DNA of 64,000 nucleotides, from the NCBI RefSeq assembly GCF_000816845.1, contig NZ_CP006880.1, forward strand, positions 496,001 through 560,000, read 5' to 3'. Of the stretch, positions 44,162-52,946 are shown piece by piece (position 1 is the first letter of the stretch; every line of letters begins with the position of its first letter). The position numbers and the translations under genes are program-made. The notes under the pieces were generated by a model. It saw only the letters and a program-made list of their open reading frames with translations, had not been told where the DNA came from and made no database searches. The DNA comes from Rhizobium gallicum bv. gallicum R602sp (lineage in GTDB: Bacteria; Pseudomonadota; Alphaproteobacteria; Rhizobiales; Rhizobiaceae).

Positions 44162-45700
44162 ATGACTCCTAAGCACACAAACACAACTGGTCCGGATTTG
44201 GTGCGAGGTATTGGGATTGCCGATCTTCCCGACGGCAGTAAGCTTGTCGGCCACTGCGGCGATGCGCAGGTGCTGCTCATGCGTCGCGGGCCGCAGATAT
44301 TCGCCGTGGACGCACATTGTACGCACTACAACGGTCCTCTCGTCGACGGTCTGGTCTCCGGCGACACCGTTCGCTGCCCTTGGCATCACGCATGTTTCGA
44401 CTTGAGCACTGGCGAGGCCCTGCGCGCACCGGCTTTCAGGCCGCTGGCATGCTGGTCGGTGGAGCAACGCGACGGCAAGATCTTCGTGGTCGGAAAGCGC
44501 AAGCGTGCAGAACCAACAACACGCGAGCCGTCTGCGGAAGCAATGCCGGGGAAGATCGTCATCGTCGGCGGCGGTGCGGCCGGCTTTGCCGCGGCCGAGA
44601 GGCTGCGGCGCGAGCAGTATGCTGGGAGCATTGTCATGCTCAGCGACGACGAAGCGCCGCCTGTCGACCGGCCGAACCTTTCAAAGGACTACCTGGCCGG
44701 TAAGGCGCCGGAGGACTGGCTCCCACTGCGCGGAGAGAGCTACTATTCGAAAAACCAGATTGACCTCCGTCTCGGTACGCAAGCGGTTCGCATCGATCCG
44801 CACACCCGTGAGGTCATCCTCGCTGGCGGAGGCTCGATTTTCTATGACAGGTTGCTACTTGCGACCGGTGCAGAACCGGTTCACCTGACCATTCCAGGCG
44901 CCGACCAGCCCCATGTTCATACGCTGCGCTCGCTTGCCGATTGTCGGGCCATAATTGAGCAGGCCAAGACCGCCGAGCGCGTCGTCGTGCTTGGCGCCAG
45001 TTTTATCGGCCTCGAGGTCGCCGCCGCCCTGCGCTCTCGCGGAATGGACGTGCAAGTCGTTGCACCCCACAAGCAGCCACTGGGGCGGGTTATGGGTCCA
45101 CAGATGGGCGATTTTATCCGGGCGCTTCACGAGAAGAACGGTGTCGTTTTTCACATGGAGGACATCGCGAGCAGTATCAATGGCAACGAGGTGGTACTTC
45201 GCAGCGGCAAAACGCTAACCACTGATCTTGTTGTCGCCGGCATCGGCGTACGACCGCGGACCAGCCTCGCGGAATCGGCAGGGCTGACTGTTGATCGCGG
45301 TGTCGTCGTGAATTGCTTTTTGCAAACCAGCGCCCCTGGAATTTTCGCGGCCGGTGACATTGCGCGATGGCCCGATCCCTACAGCGGAGAGGACATTCGC
45401 GTCGAACATTGGGTAGTCGCCGAGAGGCAGGGGCAAACTGCTGCGCTTAATATGCTCGGTCAGAACGAAAAGTTCGCAGCCGTGCCGTTCTTCTGGAGCC
45501 AACACTACGACGTCAGGATCAATTATGTCGGCCATGCCGAGCGATGGGATAAAATCGAGGTCGAAGGAGACATCGCTGGCAAGGACTGTCTGCTGCGCTT
45601 CAAGCGTGACGGACATTTATTGGCTGCCGCTTCGATTTCCCGTGACATCGACAATCTGACGATCGAGGTGGCGATGGAGCGTGAAATGGCGGCCCGCTGA
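44162..45700 (+). CDS. Rieske [2Fe-2S]-AIF-type FAD/NAD(P)-dependent oxidoreductase
   Basis: This 512-residue two-part protein has an N-terminal Rieske domain with ligands C53/H55 (CTHYNGPL) and C72/H75 (CPWHHACF). A pyridine-nucleotide-disulfide reductase follows, with FAD motif VGGGAAGFAAAE (about 135-146). The NAD(P) motif is VVLGASFIGLEVAAAL near 275. GIFAAGDIARW is the second FAD motif. This is the AIFM3/rhodocoxin-reductase-like layout, which passes electrons from NADH to an iron-sulfur centre. AAGGAG at 44149-44154 supports ATG 44162. Confidence 0.85.
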   Translation: MTPKHTNTTGPDLVRGIGIADLPDGSKLVGHCGDAQVLLMRRGPQIFAVDAHCTHYNGPLVDGLVSGDTVRCPWHHACFDLSTGEALRAPAFRPLACWSVEQRDGKIFVVGKRKRAEPTTREPSAEAMPGKIVIVGGGAAGFAAAERLRREQYAGSIVMLSDDEAPPVDRPNLSKDYLAGKAPEDWLPLRGESYYSKNQIDLRLGTQAVRIDPHTREVILAGGGSIFYDRLLLATGAEPVHLTIPGADQPHVHTLRSLADCRAIIEQAKTAERVVVLGASFIGLEVAAALRSRGMDVQVVAPHKQPLGRVMGPQMGDFIRALHEKNGVVFHMEDIASSINGNEVVLRSGKTLTTDLVVAGIGVRPRTSLAESAGLTVDRGVVVNCFLQTSAPGIFAAGDIARWPDPYSGEDIRVEHWVVAERQGQTAALNMLGQNEKFAAVPFFWSQHYDVRINYVGHAERWDKIEVEGDIAGKDCLLRFKRDGHLLAAASISRDIDNLTIEVAMEREMAAR

Positions 45701-45752
45701 CGATGCACAGGCGCAAACGGTCACCGCCGCCGTGATGGAAATGGAGCTGACT

Positions 45753-46058
45753 ATGTCGAGCTTACTTCACAGTTCAGGTTCAGGCGTGCAGGTTGCACCC
45801 GCCAAGCACTACTCAAGGCAAATTAAGTTTATCGACGAGATCGCCAAGCATGAGCCTCACGAGACATCTACCTCGGTCGATATCTTCTCGAACGATGACA
45901 CTAAGTGGTACTGCCAGATTCGCTGCGGCGAACAAAGGACTCAGCCGATCGGGCCTTATACCAAACGGCAGGCAGAGCGCGTTCAAGACGCTCGCAGGAC
46001 ACGAATCGCAGAAAAGGGCACCGCCTGGCTCATCTTCGAGCAAACCGATGGGGACTGA
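45753..46058 (+). CDS. Small protein of unknown function downstream of the Rieske reductase
   Basis: This is a 101-residue hydrophilic protein of unknown family. It has KWYCQIRCGEQRTQPIGPY and a basic stretch (KRQAERVQDARRTRIAEKG), with no signal peptide or membrane segment. ATG 45753 with GGAG at 45743-45746 is chosen; the frame extends to 45681, overlapping the reductase gene. The plus-strand position 52 bp after the reductase suggests co-transcription. I do not recognise it. Confidence 0.45.
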   Translation: MSSLLHSSGSGVQVAPAKHYSRQIKFIDEIAKHEPHETSTSVDIFSNDDTKWYCQIRCGEQRTQPIGPYTKRQAERVQDARRTRIAEKGTAWLIFEQTDGD

Positions 46059-46159
46059 CGATGACGCATCCATCCAATTCGCTGTTGCGCGACAATCTGC
46101 GAAGTCGCACTCTAGGCACTGGAGCTCGCCACGTCGTAGAAGACCATTTGTGGGATCGT

Positions 46160-47104
46160 TCAGTTGAGAAAGATCAAACTTGCGGCGCCCACCAAGCCGG
46201 CATGCCTGCCGAGCTGCGCCGGCACAACCGGCACGTCGCGATAAGCGGGCATCGCTCGCTCCTGAATGGTGGCCTCGATGGGTTTTCGAAGGAGATCATA
46301 GCCATGGGAAATTCCACCGCCCATGACGATCATGTCGGGCGAGTAGAGATGGAGCAGATTGGTAAAGCCGATGCCCAGCCAGCGGGCTTCCCTGTCAATC
46401 AGCCCAAGTGCTGTTTCGTCACCACTGCGCGCCGCCTCGACGACATGTCGGCCCGTCACATCGCCGTCGTGGGACAGCGTTCGCAGCGCCGAGCCGTCGC
46501 CTGGTTTTGTCAAAGCAGTAGCACGCCGGCCGAGTGCAGTACCCGACGCCACCGCCTCGAAGCAGCCCACCGCTCCGCAAAGGCATCGTTCGCTCTCGCT
46601 GGTGATCGTCATATGGCCGATTTCGCCTGCGAGCCCACGGCGCCCATGCACGATCCGACCATCGGAGATCACCCCGCCGCCGATGCCGGTAGACACGGTG
46701 ACGAAAACCAGCGAGGCCGCGCCGCGGCCCGCCCCGAAGCGCCATTCGCCGAGAGCGGCGGCGTTCGCATCGTTCTCCAGCCGCACAGGCAGGTTTAAGC
46801 GGTCCTGAAGACGGCCCGCAAGGGGTACTTCACGCCAGCCCGAGAGGGTCGGGGGTGCAGTAAGGATGCCCGCGACCGGGTCCAGCGGACCGGGCGCTCC
46901 GATGCCGATACCAAGCGGCTTGGCGTCGGGAACGTCCGAGCAGGTTCTCTCCGCGAGCATCGCGATCTGCTCGATGACCACATCCGGTCCATCCTTCGCA
47001 CGCGTTGGCGTGGACGCGAACGCCAGCAAATTGCCGCCGTCGCCAACCAGCGCGGCGCGCAACTCCGTTCCACCCAGATCGAATGCAAGAGCAATTCTGC
47101 TCAT
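46160..47104 (-). CDS. ROK-family sugar kinase
   Basis: This 314-residue ROK kinase has the ATP motif DLGGTELRAALV (9-20) and catalytic Asp in ENDANAAALGEW. The zinc-binding CLCGAVGCFEAVASG is ROK-typical. Substrates in the family include glucose, allose, N-acetylmannosamine and fructose. Its start overlaps the stop of the epimerase gene (ATGA). Pairing with an AlsE-like epimerase suggests D-allose-type phosphorylation (AlsK-like), but this is inference. It is the last gene of the minus operon. Confidence 0.85.
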   Translation of the reverse strand: MSRIALAFDLGGTELRAALVGDGGNLLAFASTPTRAKDGPDVVIEQIAMLAERTCSDVPDAKPLGIGIGAPGPLDPVAGILTAPPTLSGWREVPLAGRLQDRLNLPVRLENDANAAALGEWRFGAGRGAASLVFVTVSTGIGGGVISDGRIVHGRRGLAGEIGHMTITSESERCLCGAVGCFEAVASGTALGRRATALTKPGDGSALRTLSHDGDVTGRHVVEAARSGDETALGLIDREARWLGIGFTNLLHLYSPDMIVMGGGISHGYDLLRKPIEATIQERAMPAYRDVPVVPAQLGRHAGLVGAASLIFLN

Positions 47105-47823
47105 CGGGGCTGGGTCTCCAAAGCATGCAGCCAAGCCATACGGCCCGGCAGATCCTTGTCGCCGAATGCCAGCGATCCGAGCACCACCGTCTCCGCCCCG
47201 GCTGCCCGCAACAGTGGAACGGTCTGTTCGCGAATGCCGCCGTCTGCGGCAAGAACAATTGCCTTTTCGCGTCCGACACGCCTGATCAACGACCGCGCTT
47301 GGCGCAGTCGGTCGCAGGCTTTGTCCGAAAGGCTTTGCCCCTTGACGCCGATCGAGGTCCCAAGCAGCGTGAAGAAGGCGACCTCAGCGAGGAACGGTTC
47401 TGCCTCGGGGACCGAAGTTTCCAGCCGCAGTACGACGCCGGCTTCGGCCCCAAGCTGTTTTGCGAGTTCGACTGCGCGCAAACCGGCTTCGCCGGTTTCG
47501 GCATGAACACTGATGAGATCGGCGCCGGCCTCGATGAACTGGCGTGTTTGCTCCTCGACGATCTCGGCCTCGACCATCAGATGCACATGAATAGGTTTTG
47601 CCGTCAGCTTGGCAATGCGGGCGACGAAATCGGGAAAGAACAGGAAGCCAGGCGTGAAGCGCGCGTCGGCAACGTCGATATGGTGAAGGTCGACATAGGG
47701 CTCGATCCGGTGAAGGTCGCGCTCCATGTTGGCAAGATCTGCGGACCAGAGCGAAAACTCGCCGAGCAGTCTGTGCCGTGGCAATGAGGCGATGGCCCCG
47801 CCCGAGAGAGATTTCGACGTCAT
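47101..47823 (-). CDS. Ribulose-phosphate 3-epimerase family protein (AlsE-like)
   Basis: This 240-residue TIM barrel has all the metal-site segments of the family. These are FSLWSADLANM near residue 23, LHHIDVADARFTPGF (H48, D50), HVHLMVE (H81) and the late LAADGGI. The divergence from housekeeping Rpe, and an extra 20 N-terminal residues, suggest a D-allulose-6-phosphate 3-epimerase-like role. It is coupled by ATGA overlaps both to the ROK kinase and to the hydrolase. Confidence 0.8.
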   Translation of the reverse strand: MTSKSLSGGAIASLPRHRLLGEFSLWSADLANMERDLHRIEPYVDLHHIDVADARFTPGFLFFPDFVARIAKLTAKPIHVHLMVEAEIVEEQTRQFIEAGADLISVHAETGEAGLRAVELAKQLGAEAGVVLRLETSVPEAEPFLAEVAFFTLLGTSIGVKGQSLSDKACDRLRQARSLIRRVGREKAIVLAADGGIREQTVPLLRAAGAETVVLGSLAFGDKDLPGRMAWLHALETQPR

Positions 47824-48653
47824 AGTTGAGCATCGCTCCTATGTTTGAATTCTGTGTTGAGGAACTGCAGAATGACTGTTCGGACCGCGGCGAAATGCGC
47901 TTCGGTAGCCGCCGCCTTCGCAGGCACTTCGAGGAAATGCGCATTTGGAAGCGTGTCAGCCATCAATTGTGCGACGGCGAGAGGGTGGATGGCATCCTGC
48001 CGGTTGCCGAGCACGAGGGCGGGAATAGCGAGGTTTGCCGCGTCCTCTTGCGAAACGCCGGTTCCATCCGAAGCGATGTCGCCCAGCACGTCGGCGAAGG
48101 CTGACGCATCCGGGCGTTCGAAATAGCCGAGCAGCGAAGCAAGGTTGTCCGGCGCTTCCACACGCAGACGTTGCGCCGACGTCGACTTTGCAAAAAGCGC
48201 CTGCCCATCGTCAAGCGAACGGGATCGAAGCAATGCCGCAATCTCGCGGATCGGAGCGAGGTTGTCGGGGGCGCGGGCAAACGACCAGGCAGGGCGTACC
48301 AGGATGAGGCCCTTGACGCGTTCGGGATGTGTTTTTGCCAGATGCAACGCGATGGCTGCGCCCATGGAGATGCCGCCAGCGACGAACCGGCCTATCCCCT
48401 TTTCGTCTGCAGCGGCGACGACGTCGGCTGCAAACATCGCAATCGAGAAGGGGCGTCGCGTGCCAAGCGTCGAGCTGCCATGCCCGCGGCACTCAGTCGT
48501 GATCCGCCGCCAGTCGAGCCCCTGAGGGAGAACCTGTGCGACCTGCGCCTCGCTGCCTCCGAGTCCGTGTTGAAAGACCAAGGCGTTGCCTGTCCCGCAG
48601 TCGTGGACTGTAAGGTCGGTATCGTCTCGTCTGAAGGTGATGTGCGTCTTCAT
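47820..48653 (-). CDS. Alpha/beta hydrolase
   Basis: This 277-residue alpha/beta-hydrolase has the nucleophile elbow GGISMGAAIAL (S96) and an oxyanion HGLGG loop. A C-terminal His is in ATEAHFAAV, and the acid residue is near NRQDAIHP. The closest type is the enol-lactonase/haloperoxidase-like group. In a sugar operon it may act as a lactonase or esterase. Start 48653 overlaps the upstream isomerase stop by 4 bp; a longer frame back to 49154 would overlap that gene entirely. Confidence 0.8.
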   Translation of the reverse strand: MKTHITFRRDDTDLTVHDCGTGNALVFQHGLGGSEAQVAQVLPQGLDWRRITTECRGHGSSTLGTRRPFSIAMFAADVVAAADEKGIGRFVAGGISMGAAIALHLAKTHPERVKGLILVRPAWSFARAPDNLAPIREIAALLRSRSLDDGQALFAKSTSAQRLRVEAPDNLASLLGYFERPDASAFADVLGDIASDGTGVSQEDAANLAIPALVLGNRQDAIHPLAVAQLMADTLPNAHFLEVPAKAAATEAHFAAVRTVILQFLNTEFKHRSDAQL

Positions 48654-49471
48654 CGGATAAGATCCGAAAGGAACCTGGCGACGGCGGGTGCTTCCACTGC
48701 TGCAAGGCCGTGCGTGACGAGCGGACCATCGAAACCGGTAACGCGCAGACCGTCGATAAAGGCAGGGAAATCGACGATGCCCTGACCCGCTGTCGCGATG
48801 CGGCCGTCGGCATGGCGGTCCTTCGCATGGGCCATCGTCACATGACCAGCCGAGATATCGATCGCCCTTTCGACGATGTCGGATACTTCGGCAGGCGTCG
48901 CCCGCTCGAAGAGATTTGCCGGATCGAGCACGATGCGCAGCCGCTTCGAACCCATCTCTCCGATCAGCCGCATTGCATCCGCGGCGGACGTGACGATGTT
49001 TGCTTGTTCCGGCTCGATGCCAAGAGCGATATCGTGCAGCTCGGCGAACCCCAACGCCTTTTCCATTTCGCACGCCATGTCGGCCCAGGCAGATGGAAGC
49101 GCATTGTCCGGATGATACATCCATTGATCCTGGGCATCGCGGCTGCCGGTGCAAAGCGTCACCAGCGGAATCTGCAAGGCCGCTGCTGTTTCGATCACTA
49201 TCTTGAGCTGTTTCAACCCCATGTCCCGCACGGATTTGTCCGGGTGGACCATGTTATAGGTGCCTGAAAGCGCCGCGATCGAAACACCGGTCGCTCTGGA
49301 TGCCGCCCCGATCGCGGCGATCGTTTCCGGTGCCACTGCATCCGGCATCGACGGCAGGCCGACACAGGCGAGATTGAACTGCGTCGTCGCAAAGCCGCTT
49401 TCACGCACGGCCGACAGCACTCGCTGGGGATCGGTGCCGGGGAAGGTCTTTGCAAAGATGCCGAGCTGCAT
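48650..49471 (-). CDS. Sugar phosphate isomerase/epimerase family TIM-barrel protein
   Basis: This 273-residue protein begins MQLGIFAKTFPGTDPQRV and contains LGIEPEQANIV, IVLDPANLF and MAHAKDRHAD. These provide the Glu, Asp and His/Lys residues of the AP-endonuclease-2-like fold. It probably isomerises, epimerises or cleaves a keto-sugar. Its start overlaps the oxidoreductase stop by one base (TGATG), so translation is coupled to the neighbouring Gfo/Idh enzyme. Confidence 0.75.
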   Translation of the reverse strand: MQLGIFAKTFPGTDPQRVLSAVRESGFATTQFNLACVGLPSMPDAVAPETIAAIGAASRATGVSIAALSGTYNMVHPDKSVRDMGLKQLKIVIETAAALQIPLVTLCTGSRDAQDQWMYHPDNALPSAWADMACEMEKALGFAELHDIALGIEPEQANIVTSAADAMRLIGEMGSKRLRIVLDPANLFERATPAEVSDIVERAIDISAGHVTMAHAKDRHADGRIATAGQGIVDFPAFIDGLRVTGFDGPLVTHGLAAVEAPAVARFLSDLIR

Positions 49472-50547
49472 CAGACCGATCCCGTGACGGTTGAAAGCTC
49501 CACACGTTCGCCCGTTTCTACCGAGCGGGCGATGGCGACCATGGCGCGGATGGAGGCGATACCGTCCTGGATATCGGCACCGCGCATCGCTGCGCCGTTC
49601 AGCACGGTATCGGCAAGCCCTTCCAGCTGCCTGCGGAAGAAGTGCCCATCGGCTCCAAGCGGCTTGCGGGTGGTGGCGTCCTTCTCGTGGAAGATCTCGA
49701 CCTCACTCGCCCTGAGGTACCAGGGATTGAAGGTCTTGGCGATCACTGAACCATTTTCGCCATAGAGGTGGAAGCCCTCATGCCAGTCCATGCGCACCGC
49801 GACCGTCAGATCGAGATGACCGAGCGCGCCGTTGGCGAACTCGGTTTCCACGAACCAGCAATAGGCGTTGGCGCGCTCGAGGAGGCGGGCTCGGACTGCG
49901 ACGATCCCGCCACAAAGGAAACGGGCGGTATCGACGAGATGCGAGCCATGCGCCAGCATGAAATACTGGCGCAGGTCAGCCTTCGGATTTCCGGCGGGTT
50001 TTCTGGCGAACTTGCTGGTGATCGGCAGTGGCTGGACCGCGTCGGTATTTGTGTAGCGGTGGGTGGAGTCGCAGTACCAGGCTTTCAGCGCGAAAATCTC
50101 GCCGATATCGTCACGGACAAAATCCCGTGCAGCCTCCAGTGCTGGGTCGAAACGCTTCATGTGACCGACCTGCAGCACCTTGCCGGATCGCTTGACGGCG
50201 TCGGCGAGCGCCTGGCCCGCCTCGATCGTCACACCCGTGGGCTTCTCGCAGAGCACATGTTTCCCAGCATCGAGCGCCCTGATCGACATCGGCACGTGAT
50301 AGGCGTCTGATGTGGCGATGATGACGGCTTCAAGCTCCGGATCGGCCAGCATTGCGTCATAATCGGCATACATCTTTTGAGGTTCATATGTCGCGCCCAT
50401 GCGCGCAAGCAGGTCGGGTGCTGCATCACAAATTGCATAAAGGTCGGCATTCCTGGCCTTCGCGCAGGATTCGAGATGGGCGAACTGTGCGATCGGGCCG
50501 CAGCCGAGCACGCCCACACGCAGCCGACGGTCTTCCTTGCGGATCAT
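49471..50547 (-). CDS. Gfo/Idh/MocA family oxidoreductase
   Basis: This 358-residue oxidoreductase has the Rossmann motif GVLGCGPIAQFAH (12-24) and CEKPTGV with K102. A substrate domain has MLAHGSHLVDTARFL supplying the catalytic His. GAGGAAGTC before ATG 50547 sets the start. A longer frame to 50658 would overlap the next isomerase. The likely job is oxidation of a sugar or glycoside, perhaps at C3. It is coupled to the flanking TIM-barrel isomerase genes. Confidence 0.8.
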   Translation of the reverse strand: MIRKEDRRLRVGVLGCGPIAQFAHLESCAKARNADLYAICDAAPDLLARMGATYEPQKMYADYDAMLADPELEAVIIATSDAYHVPMSIRALDAGKHVLCEKPTGVTIEAGQALADAVKRSGKVLQVGHMKRFDPALEAARDFVRDDIGEIFALKAWYCDSTHRYTNTDAVQPLPITSKFARKPAGNPKADLRQYFMLAHGSHLVDTARFLCGGIVAVRARLLERANAYCWFVETEFANGALGHLDLTVAVRMDWHEGFHLYGENGSVIAKTFNPWYLRASEVEIFHEKDATTRKPLGADGHFFRRQLEGLADTVLNGAAMRGADIQDGIASIRAMVAIARSVETGERVELSTVTGSV

Positions 50548-50557
50548 GACTTCTTCC

Positions 50558-51379
50558 TCAGGCGCCGTAGCGGCGCATCGTTTCACGGTTCGTCCTGACG
50601 GCAGTGGCAGGGTCAGCGGCGGCTGCGTCCGATTCCTCTTCCAGTACCAGCCAGCCATTGAAGCGCGGTGCCGCAGCGACGATGTCGATCACGGCGGGCG
50701 TATCGCAGACCCCCTTGCCAAGCATGGCCCATTTGCCGTTCGCATCGACATCCTTAAGATGCAGGTAGCAGATCCGGTCCTGATAGGTCCGCAGCGTATC
50801 GATCACGTCCCCATGGCCGCGCAGGATATGGCCGGTATCCGGCACCCAGCCGACCAGGTTCTTGTCAATAAGCGAGAAGATCCGGTCATAATCGGCACGG
50901 TCGAACAGAAGTGTGTTGTGGTGCGAACTGGGATGCAGGGCGATATCCACGCCCGAAGCTTTACCCAGTTCGCCAGCCCGATTGTAGAACTCCGCGGCGA
51001 TCTCGAATTTTGCCTTCCGTGGTCCTTCGCAGACCACTGTCGCCGAGCCGATCGAAACGAGGGCGCCGGAAAAGACGGCCGCGAAATCGATCCAGCGCTG
51101 TGTGGTCCTGAGGTCGTTCTCGATCTCTTCCCTGACCGTGAAGCCGCTTTTTGAGCCCATCGCGAAAGCGACCAGCGTCAGGCCATGTTTGTGAAGGCTC
51201 GCGGCGAAATCATTGGGACTATCTGCGTAGTGGCCGATCATCGTGTCGGTAATCTCGATGCCTGCGTAGCCGCCCTCGGCAATGGCTTCCAGCAGATCGT
51301 CCGGACCGCCATTCCAGTTTTTCCCGAGCATTTCCCACGTGAACGTCTGGCAGCCAACTTTCAGGTCGTTGATACTCAT
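50558..51379 (-). CDS. Sugar phosphate isomerase/epimerase (inosose-dehydratase-like) TIM-barrel protein
   Basis: This 273-residue protein with IEITDTMIGHYADSPNDF, IALHPSSHHN, VGWVPDTGHILRG and YLHLKDVDANG is of the IolE/xylose-isomerase-like fold. It keeps the Glu/Asp/His metal residues. It is the first intact gene of the minus-strand sugar operon, with AAGGAA upstream. A remnant of what may be an ABC permease ends 3 bp before its start. Confidence 0.75.
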   Translation of the reverse strand: MSINDLKVGCQTFTWEMLGKNWNGGPDDLLEAIAEGGYAGIEITDTMIGHYADSPNDFAASLHKHGLTLVAFAMGSKSGFTVREEIENDLRTTQRWIDFAAVFSGALVSIGSATVVCEGPRKAKFEIAAEFYNRAGELGKASGVDIALHPSSHHNTLLFDRADYDRIFSLIDKNLVGWVPDTGHILRGHGDVIDTLRTYQDRICYLHLKDVDANGKWAMLGKGVCDTPAVIDIVAAAPRFNGWLVLEEESDAAAADPATAVRTNRETMRRYGA

Positions 51380-51382
51380 GCC

Positions 51383-51450
51383 CTATTCCTTGATCTCGTC
51401 CCGCCTCAGACCTTCGATGATAAGCTGCTGTACCGGGATGGCCGGTGCTA
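51383..51450 (-). pseudogene. Possible C-terminal stub of a MalG-type ABC permease
   Basis: About 20 codons ending in TAG, with VQQLIIEGLRRDEIKE, resemble the common C-terminal end of carbohydrate ABC permeases (VQRYLVxGLTxGAIKG form). The stub ends 3 bp before the next start, as an operon neighbour would. Nothing upstream on the minus strand continues the permease. The similarity is short. Confidence 0.35.
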
Positions 51451-51788
51451 TCGGCATGATGGGTGAGAATGGGGGCGAAACCCCACGCTCTGAAAGCGAA
51501 ATCTGATGTGTCCACCATGCCAGAAATCCAAACCCACCAAGAGCTGGATGTTCACTGCAAAGCACTGCCCGCAACCTGCTCTCCGCGCTCGCCAGGCGAC
51601 GTTCGTTGCCCTCTCAGTTTAGTAACGCCGACCTCGCCGGCGAGCCGCATAGGACTGCCGGATCTCCATTTCCGCATGTTTTATAAAAAATTATCGCGCG
51701 TCAAGAAATAAAATGTTTCTATGGCGCCTGTTCGTGGCAGCGATGCCCTCGATAATCGAATATCTGAATTGGCGGGGGAGGCCAATTT
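51451..51788. promoter_or_regulatory. Divergent control region between two sugar gene groups
   Basis: The region has no convincing gene. It holds the promoter of the plus-strand Gfo/Idh gene, including a 10-bp palindrome TTTTATAAAA (51679-51688). The minus-strand operon must also be transcribed from here or from further upstream. Confidence 0.4.
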
Positions 51789-52937
51789 ATGAAAGCATAT
51801 TTGGGAACCAAGCTCGGAATCGGGGTTGTCGGCTGCGGCAATATCTCGATGACCTATCTGCGCAATGCTGCCCTGTTTGCCGGAGTCGAATTGAGGGTAT
51901 GTGCCGACATCTCAACCGACATGTCGGCGCTGAGGGCGAAGGAATACGGCATCCGTGCAATGGAGGTCGATGCGCTATTGGCCGACCCCGAAGTCGACCT
52001 TGTCGTGAACCTCACGATCCCGGCCGTCCATTTCGACGTGACGATGTCGGCGCTTTCTGCGGGCAAGCACGTCTTCACCGAAAAGCCGCTCGCCACGACG
52101 GCTGCCGAGGGCCGCAAGCTTGTGGCCGAAGCCAGAAGTCGGAGCCTTTTGTTGGGTTCTGCTCCCGATACATTCCTCGGCGCTGCCGGCCGCCGTGCGC
52201 GAAGCCTGATGGATGCAGGTGCGATTGGCCGCCCGGTCAGCGGCACAGCCTTCATGTTTGGGCGCGGAATGGAGCATTGGCACCCCAATCCGCAATTCTA
52301 CTATCAGCCCGGCGGCGGCCCGCTCTTTGACATGGGGCCCTATTATCTGACGATGCTCGTCAATCTGCTCGGCCCGGTGAAAAGCGTCATGGCGATGGCG
52401 ACGAAAGGCCAAGAAGAGCGGTTGATCACCGCTGACGGCCCCTTCAAGAACTCCACGTTCAAGGTTGGGACGCCGACTAGCGTGCTTTCGCTTCTCGAGT
52501 TTCAGTCGGGTGCGACGGTGAATTTCGGTGTGTCGTGGGATGTCTTTCGTCACTCCAATCATCCGATCGAATTGCACGGCACGGAAGGTTCGTTGCGCTT
52601 GCCCGATCCTGATACCTTCGGCGGAACAGTTTCGCTCTCCGAGCGCGGTGCCGAATGGAAGAATTTCGAAAGCGAGGGCGAGTTGTATGGCGCCCCGAAC
52701 TGGCCGTATAACGCTCCCGAGCGCGCCAATTATCGCATGCTGGGCGTTGCCGATCTCGTCCGCGCGCTTGGCGATGGCAGGGCGCCGCGCGCCTCCGGCG
52801 ATTTAGCGCTTCATGTTCTCGAGATCATGGAAGCGACCCTGGCATCCAGCGAGAGCCGGAGCGCGATTGTGGTTGCGGGCACAGTTGCGCGACCACCGTT
52901 GCTCGGCGAAGATGAGGCCCGCAGCCTGCTCGCTTGA
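51789..52937 (+). CDS. Gfo/Idh/MocA family oxidoreductase
   Basis: This 382-residue oxidoreductase has the Rossmann motif GIGVVGCGNIS and [35 protein letters not shown] fills the active-site helix, with Tyr rather than His. The DMGPYY form is common in members acting on glycosides or sugar acids. GGGGGAGG at 51773-51780 sets the start. It is the first gene of a plus-strand pair with an esterase, opposite the ROK operon. Confidence 0.8.
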   Translation: MKAYLGTKLGIGVVGCGNISMTYLRNAALFAGVELRVCADISTDMSALRAKEYGIRAMEVDALLADPEVDLVVNLTIPAVHFDVTMSALSAGKHVFTEKPLATTAAEGRKLVAEARSRSLLLGSAPDTFLGAAGRRARSLMDAGAIGRPVSGTAFMFGRGMEHWHPNPQFYYQPGGGPLFDMGPYYLTMLVNLLGPVKSVMAMATKGQEERLITADGPFKNSTFKVGTPTSVLSLLEFQSGATVNFGVSWDVFRHSNHPIELHGTEGSLRLPDPDTFGGTVSLSERGAEWKNFESEGELYGAPNWPYNAPERANYRMLGVADLVRALGDGRAPRASGDLALHVLEIMEATLASSESRSAIVVAGTVARPPLLGEDEARSLLA

Positions 52938-52946
52938 GGTGAAGCG

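Noticed and set aside
51463..51711. 82-codon plus-strand frame upstream of the Gfo/Idh gene at 51789
   Set aside because: No motif, poor composition and it would cover the likely promoter region.
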